Positions 22,400-23,921 of a DNA stretch of 23,921 bases are shown here, piece after piece. The notes under the pieces were generated by a model. That model was not told where the DNA came from. It saw only the letters and a program-made list of their open reading frames with translations, and ran no database searches. Each line of letters opens with the position of its first letter. The stretch's first letter is position 1. The stretch is from IMG/VR virus record IMGVR_UViG_3300037882_001878, positions 1 to 23,921 of that record; one strand, given 5' to 3'. Origin of the DNA: a virus. The translations under genes and the position numbers were made by a program.

Positions 22400-22619
22400 C
22401 TGATCTAATAATAAATGAAGCGAGAAAACGCCACGCTTTGTTTATAAAAAAAGGCGTAAAGAAATGAATTTCACTCAGTCCGACCTAGCAAAAAAATGCG
22501 AAGTTAGCCTACTGACTATTCAGAAAATCGAATCAGGTAGATGGAACTACTCTATAGACATCTTGAATAAAATAGGTGAAATATTAAGTTTTAATATTGA
22601 CCTATTTTGTGTTAAATGA
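22396..22619 (+). pseudogene. XRE-family HTH regulator split by a -1 frameshift at A7
   Basis: The first frame encodes MTDLIINEARKRHALFIKK and stops at 22467. The HTH part lies in the -1 frame: RRKEMNFTQSDLAKK, then CEVSLLTIQKIESGRWNYS and ILNKIGEILSFNIDLF, ending at 22619. A -1 shift at A AAA AAA (22446-22452) joins them into a 74-residue XRE protein with an uninterrupted HTH start (RRKEMNFTQSDLA). A separate 51-residue protein could also start at ATG 22464 on an ATGA overlap. Causes could be programmed frameshifting, a genuine mutation or a homopolymer sequencing error. Confidence 0.65.
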
Positions 22620-22653
22620 GCCCAGCTCTAAGCTATATAAACAAGTAGAAAGT

Positions 22654-22688
22654 AAAAAAGTGATCTCCAAATGGGGTCACTTTTTTTT
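22654..22688. terminator. Bidirectional terminator
   Basis: AAAAAAGTGATCTC and GGGGTCACTTTTTT form a stem with two G-U pairs around a short CAAAT loop, with A and T runs on the two sides. It separates the plus-strand XRE gene from the convergent minus-strand gene. Confidence 0.8.
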
Positions 22689-22689
22689 G

Positions 22690-23187
22690 TTACCTATACT
22701 CCACTTCCCGACCAAACGACCTAGCTACTTTATCCATTATTAAAAATGGGTATGTTTCCAGATATTTATGTTGTGATTGACCTTTGCTATTGGTACGATT
22801 ACGCATATTGAAATAAGGTATCAAAGGGGTCGCTGAACCGTTACCCGTAAATATTGCCAGCGAATCTTTTACCCTCACATTTATAGTATAATTTGCGTTC
22901 CAATACTTTGGAAAAGCGACGGGTTTCGTGGTCACTGTCATAAGATCGTTATCTTTTCGATCTATCATATAGCCATTATCCAAAAGGCCGTTACAGGCCT
23001 CTAAAAAGGTCAATCCTTTGACTATAATCTGGGTGGCGTCTTTTGGTATCTTGGCCGATGCCGGTGTAGGTACCATATTTTGGCTTGATAGGTTCCAATG
23101 TTCTGAAAATGAAGCATAGGCATATCGGTTGACTACCTTGATATACTTAAGATCGGAATCTATTATAGTGGCTTGAGGTATTAATTT
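22690..23187 (-). pseudogene. Hypothetical protein gene, probably 5'-truncated
   Basis: The minus-strand frame is open from 23187 to the stop at 22690. The only in-frame ATG is at 23076 (128 residues, MVPTPASAKIPKDATQ), but good coding sequence continues upstream (DSDLKYIKVVNRYAYASFSEHW) up to a TAG at 23188-23190 with no start codon. The protein has SAKIPKDATQIIVKGLTFLEAC and KYWNANYTINVRVKDSLAIF, which I associate only with hypothetical Bacteroidota proteins. The missing start and the adjacent truncated repressor suggest a recombination junction near 23150-23190. Confidence 0.5.
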
Positions 23188-23320
23188 CTAAGATAGATGT
23201 AGAAATAGGATATTTGTTCTTTAAAACCCTACTTAAATAGTCGTCTGTAACCCCAATAGAGGCCGCAAACGCTTTTTGCGTCAATTGTTTTTTTCTTATA
23301 AATGCCTTTATATCATTCAT
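23147..23320 (-). CDS. Short XRE-family HTH repressor, C-terminally truncated
   Basis: A 57-residue minus-strand protein, MNDIKAFIRKKQLTQKAFAA followed by SIGVTDDYLSRVLKNKYPIS, is a clear Cro/CI-type HTH. After STSILEI, where helix 5 should continue, the sequence turns into INTSSHYNRFRS and stops, overlapping the other frame of the neighbouring gene. The HTH is complete enough to bind DNA. It faces a divergent promoter and early genes at 23366 onwards, as a lysogeny repressor would. Confidence 0.65.
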   Translation of the reverse strand: MNDIKAFIRKKQLTQKAFAASIGVTDDYLSRVLKNKYPISTSILEINTSSHYNRFRS

Positions 23321-23326
23321 ATATAC

Positions 23327-23429
23327 ATTATTGTAATAAATATATCAAAATATATCTATTACTATTTTGACAATCGGTATTTATCGACATATATTTGCAT
23401 TAAGTTATTATTACAACGATTACAATAAT
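23327..23429. promoter_or_regulatory. ATTACAA operator-like repeats in the divergent region
   Basis: ATTATTGTAAT (23327-23337) beside the minus-strand HTH start is the exact reverse complement of ATTACAATAAT (23419-23429); another ATTACAA is at 23410-23416, 9 nt from the copy at 23419. They flank the plus-strand promoter and the repressor start, as operators of the HTH protein would. The region is very AT-rich, so chance matches are possible. Confidence 0.45.
23366..23397 (+). promoter_or_regulatory. Bacteroidota-type promoter
   Basis: TTTG (23366-23369), 20 nt, TATATTTG (23390-23397) matches the TTTG-N19-21-TAnnTTTG consensus exactly. It would start transcription near 23404, toward the plus-strand small genes, opposite to the HTH repressor. 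Confidence 0.7.
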
Positions 23430-23517
23430 AAATAAAATAATCGGAATAATACATAACAATTAATTAAATATAAATTAGTTTTTTAGTTAGATAAGAATTT
23501 TAGAATTTAAATGACCT

Positions 23518-23554
23518 AGAGGATACCTGTAAAAGTATTGGTATCCTCTTTTTT
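23518..23554 (+). terminator. Intrinsic terminator in the leader of the early genes
   Basis: AGAGGATACC (23518-23527) and GGTATCCTCT (23540-23549) form a perfect 10-bp stem with a 12-nt loop, followed by T6. It lies between the promoter at 23366-23397 and the ATG at 23613, so it either ends a small RNA of about 150 nt or attenuates the operon. The 23321-23612 stretch holds no other gene. Confidence 0.85.
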
Positions 23555-23612
23555 AAAACGAAATTCTAAGTTCGCATTACTGCAAAATCAAATTATAAAT
23601 AATAATTTAAAA

Positions 23613-23846
23613 ATGGAAATAAAAGAACTCAAGGCACTCAAGGCCCTCACATGTGAGGAGCGATACCAATACTTTAAGGAGTTGAAAAGAAAGCTCCCAA
23701 GAAGCGTGACGCTATCAAAGATAGCTAGGAAATCAAATACAAGTTACGGCCTCGTAACTCAGGTGTTTGCAGGACTAAGCACAAATGAGGCTATTATGAA
23801 TGCAATAATCTTTTTTGTAAATCAAGAGGAGAAAGTAGTAGCATGA
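23613..23846 (+). CDS. Small HTH-like regulator (putative)
   Basis: A 77-residue basic protein. The part RSVTLSKIARKSNTSYGLVTQVFAG resembles a helix-turn-helix (SKIARKSNTSYGLVTQV). I use ATG 23613, with A-rich context; the longer frame from 23538 starts inside the terminator hairpin. As the first gene behind the divergent promoter it could be a Cro-like or early regulator. The next ATG overlaps its stop. Confidence 0.6.
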   Translation: MEIKELKALKALTCEERYQYFKELKRKLPRSVTLSKIARKSNTSYGLVTQVFAGLSTNEAIMNAIIFFVNQEEKVVA

Positions 23847-23921
23847 ATTTAATAACTTTTGAAGAAGCTTTAGATAGAATATTTGAAATGCATGAAGCTA
23901 TAAAAGAGCTAAAAGAAGAAA
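23843..23921 (+). CDS. Hypothetical protein, cut by the window end
   Basis: An ORF starts on the ATGA overlap with the previous gene and stays open to the window end (MNLITFEEALDRIFEMHEAI...). Only 26 residues are visible, helical and acidic; no function can be given. Confidence 0.5.
   Translation, partial: MNLITFEEALDRIFEMHEAIKELKEE

Noticed and set aside
23538-23612. Longer start for the 23613 gene
   Set aside because: It begins within the terminator hairpin; the ATG at 23613 has a better context and the added peptide looks non-coding.

Overview
The window is a stretch of a tailed-phage (siphovirus-type) genome, most likely an integrated prophage of a Bacteroidota host. The host call rests on low GC, A-rich start contexts without Shine-Dalgarno sequences, several matches to the Bacteroidota promoter (TTTG, about 20 nt, TAnnTTTG), and a secreted-protein-like fibre with a Flavobacteria-style signal peptide. 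All identifications come from reading motifs by eye; no database search was run.

Layout. 1-1738: large terminase (5' end outside the window) and a small gene. 1813-4948: a five-gene cassette that does not belong to the usual phage plan. It holds a degenerate Csf1-like protein, a small helical Cas11-like protein, a clear Csf2 (Cas7) RAMP, a small SAM-methyltransferase-like protein and a clear Csf3 (Cas5) RAMP. This is the gene order of a type IV-B-like CRISPR effector complex, with a methyltransferase-like gene inside it and no CRISPR array, Cas6, DinG or CysH. It is the main finding. 5083-9781: HK97-type head module (portal, prohead protease, capsid, connectors, tail terminator). 9791-18273: tail module (small ORF, tail tube, tail assembly chaperone with a -1 frameshift at A9, tape measure, tail hub, fibre, baseplate-like proteins). 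18295-19825: lysis region (small membrane proteins, holin-like protein, CHAP endolysin) closed by a terminator. 19902-20282: HNH endonuclease.

At 20307-20328 the sequence matches the 3' end of a tmRNA gene (T-loop, CTCCC, acceptor strand CAGCTCC, A, CA) with no tmRNA body upstream, and a strong terminator follows. This looks like a phage attachment site in ssrA, probably the right prophage boundary (attR); a free-phage attP cannot be excluded. To its right lie promoter and operator-like repeats, three unknown genes of which two share a structured leader, an XRE regulator split by a -1 frameshift at an A7 run, a minus-strand gene without a start codon, a truncated minus-strand XRE repressor, and a divergent promoter with a leader terminator driving two small genes that run off the window. 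This right part is either host or island DNA downstream of ssrA, or the immunity region of this or a second element.

Working together: terminase, portal, protease, capsid and connectors build and fill the head; the tube, chaperones, tape measure, hub and fibre build the tail; holin-like protein and endolysin release progeny. The Csf cassette sits in the late, co-oriented operon and could form an RNA-guided or RNA-binding complex acting on competing elements; its guide source is not visible here.
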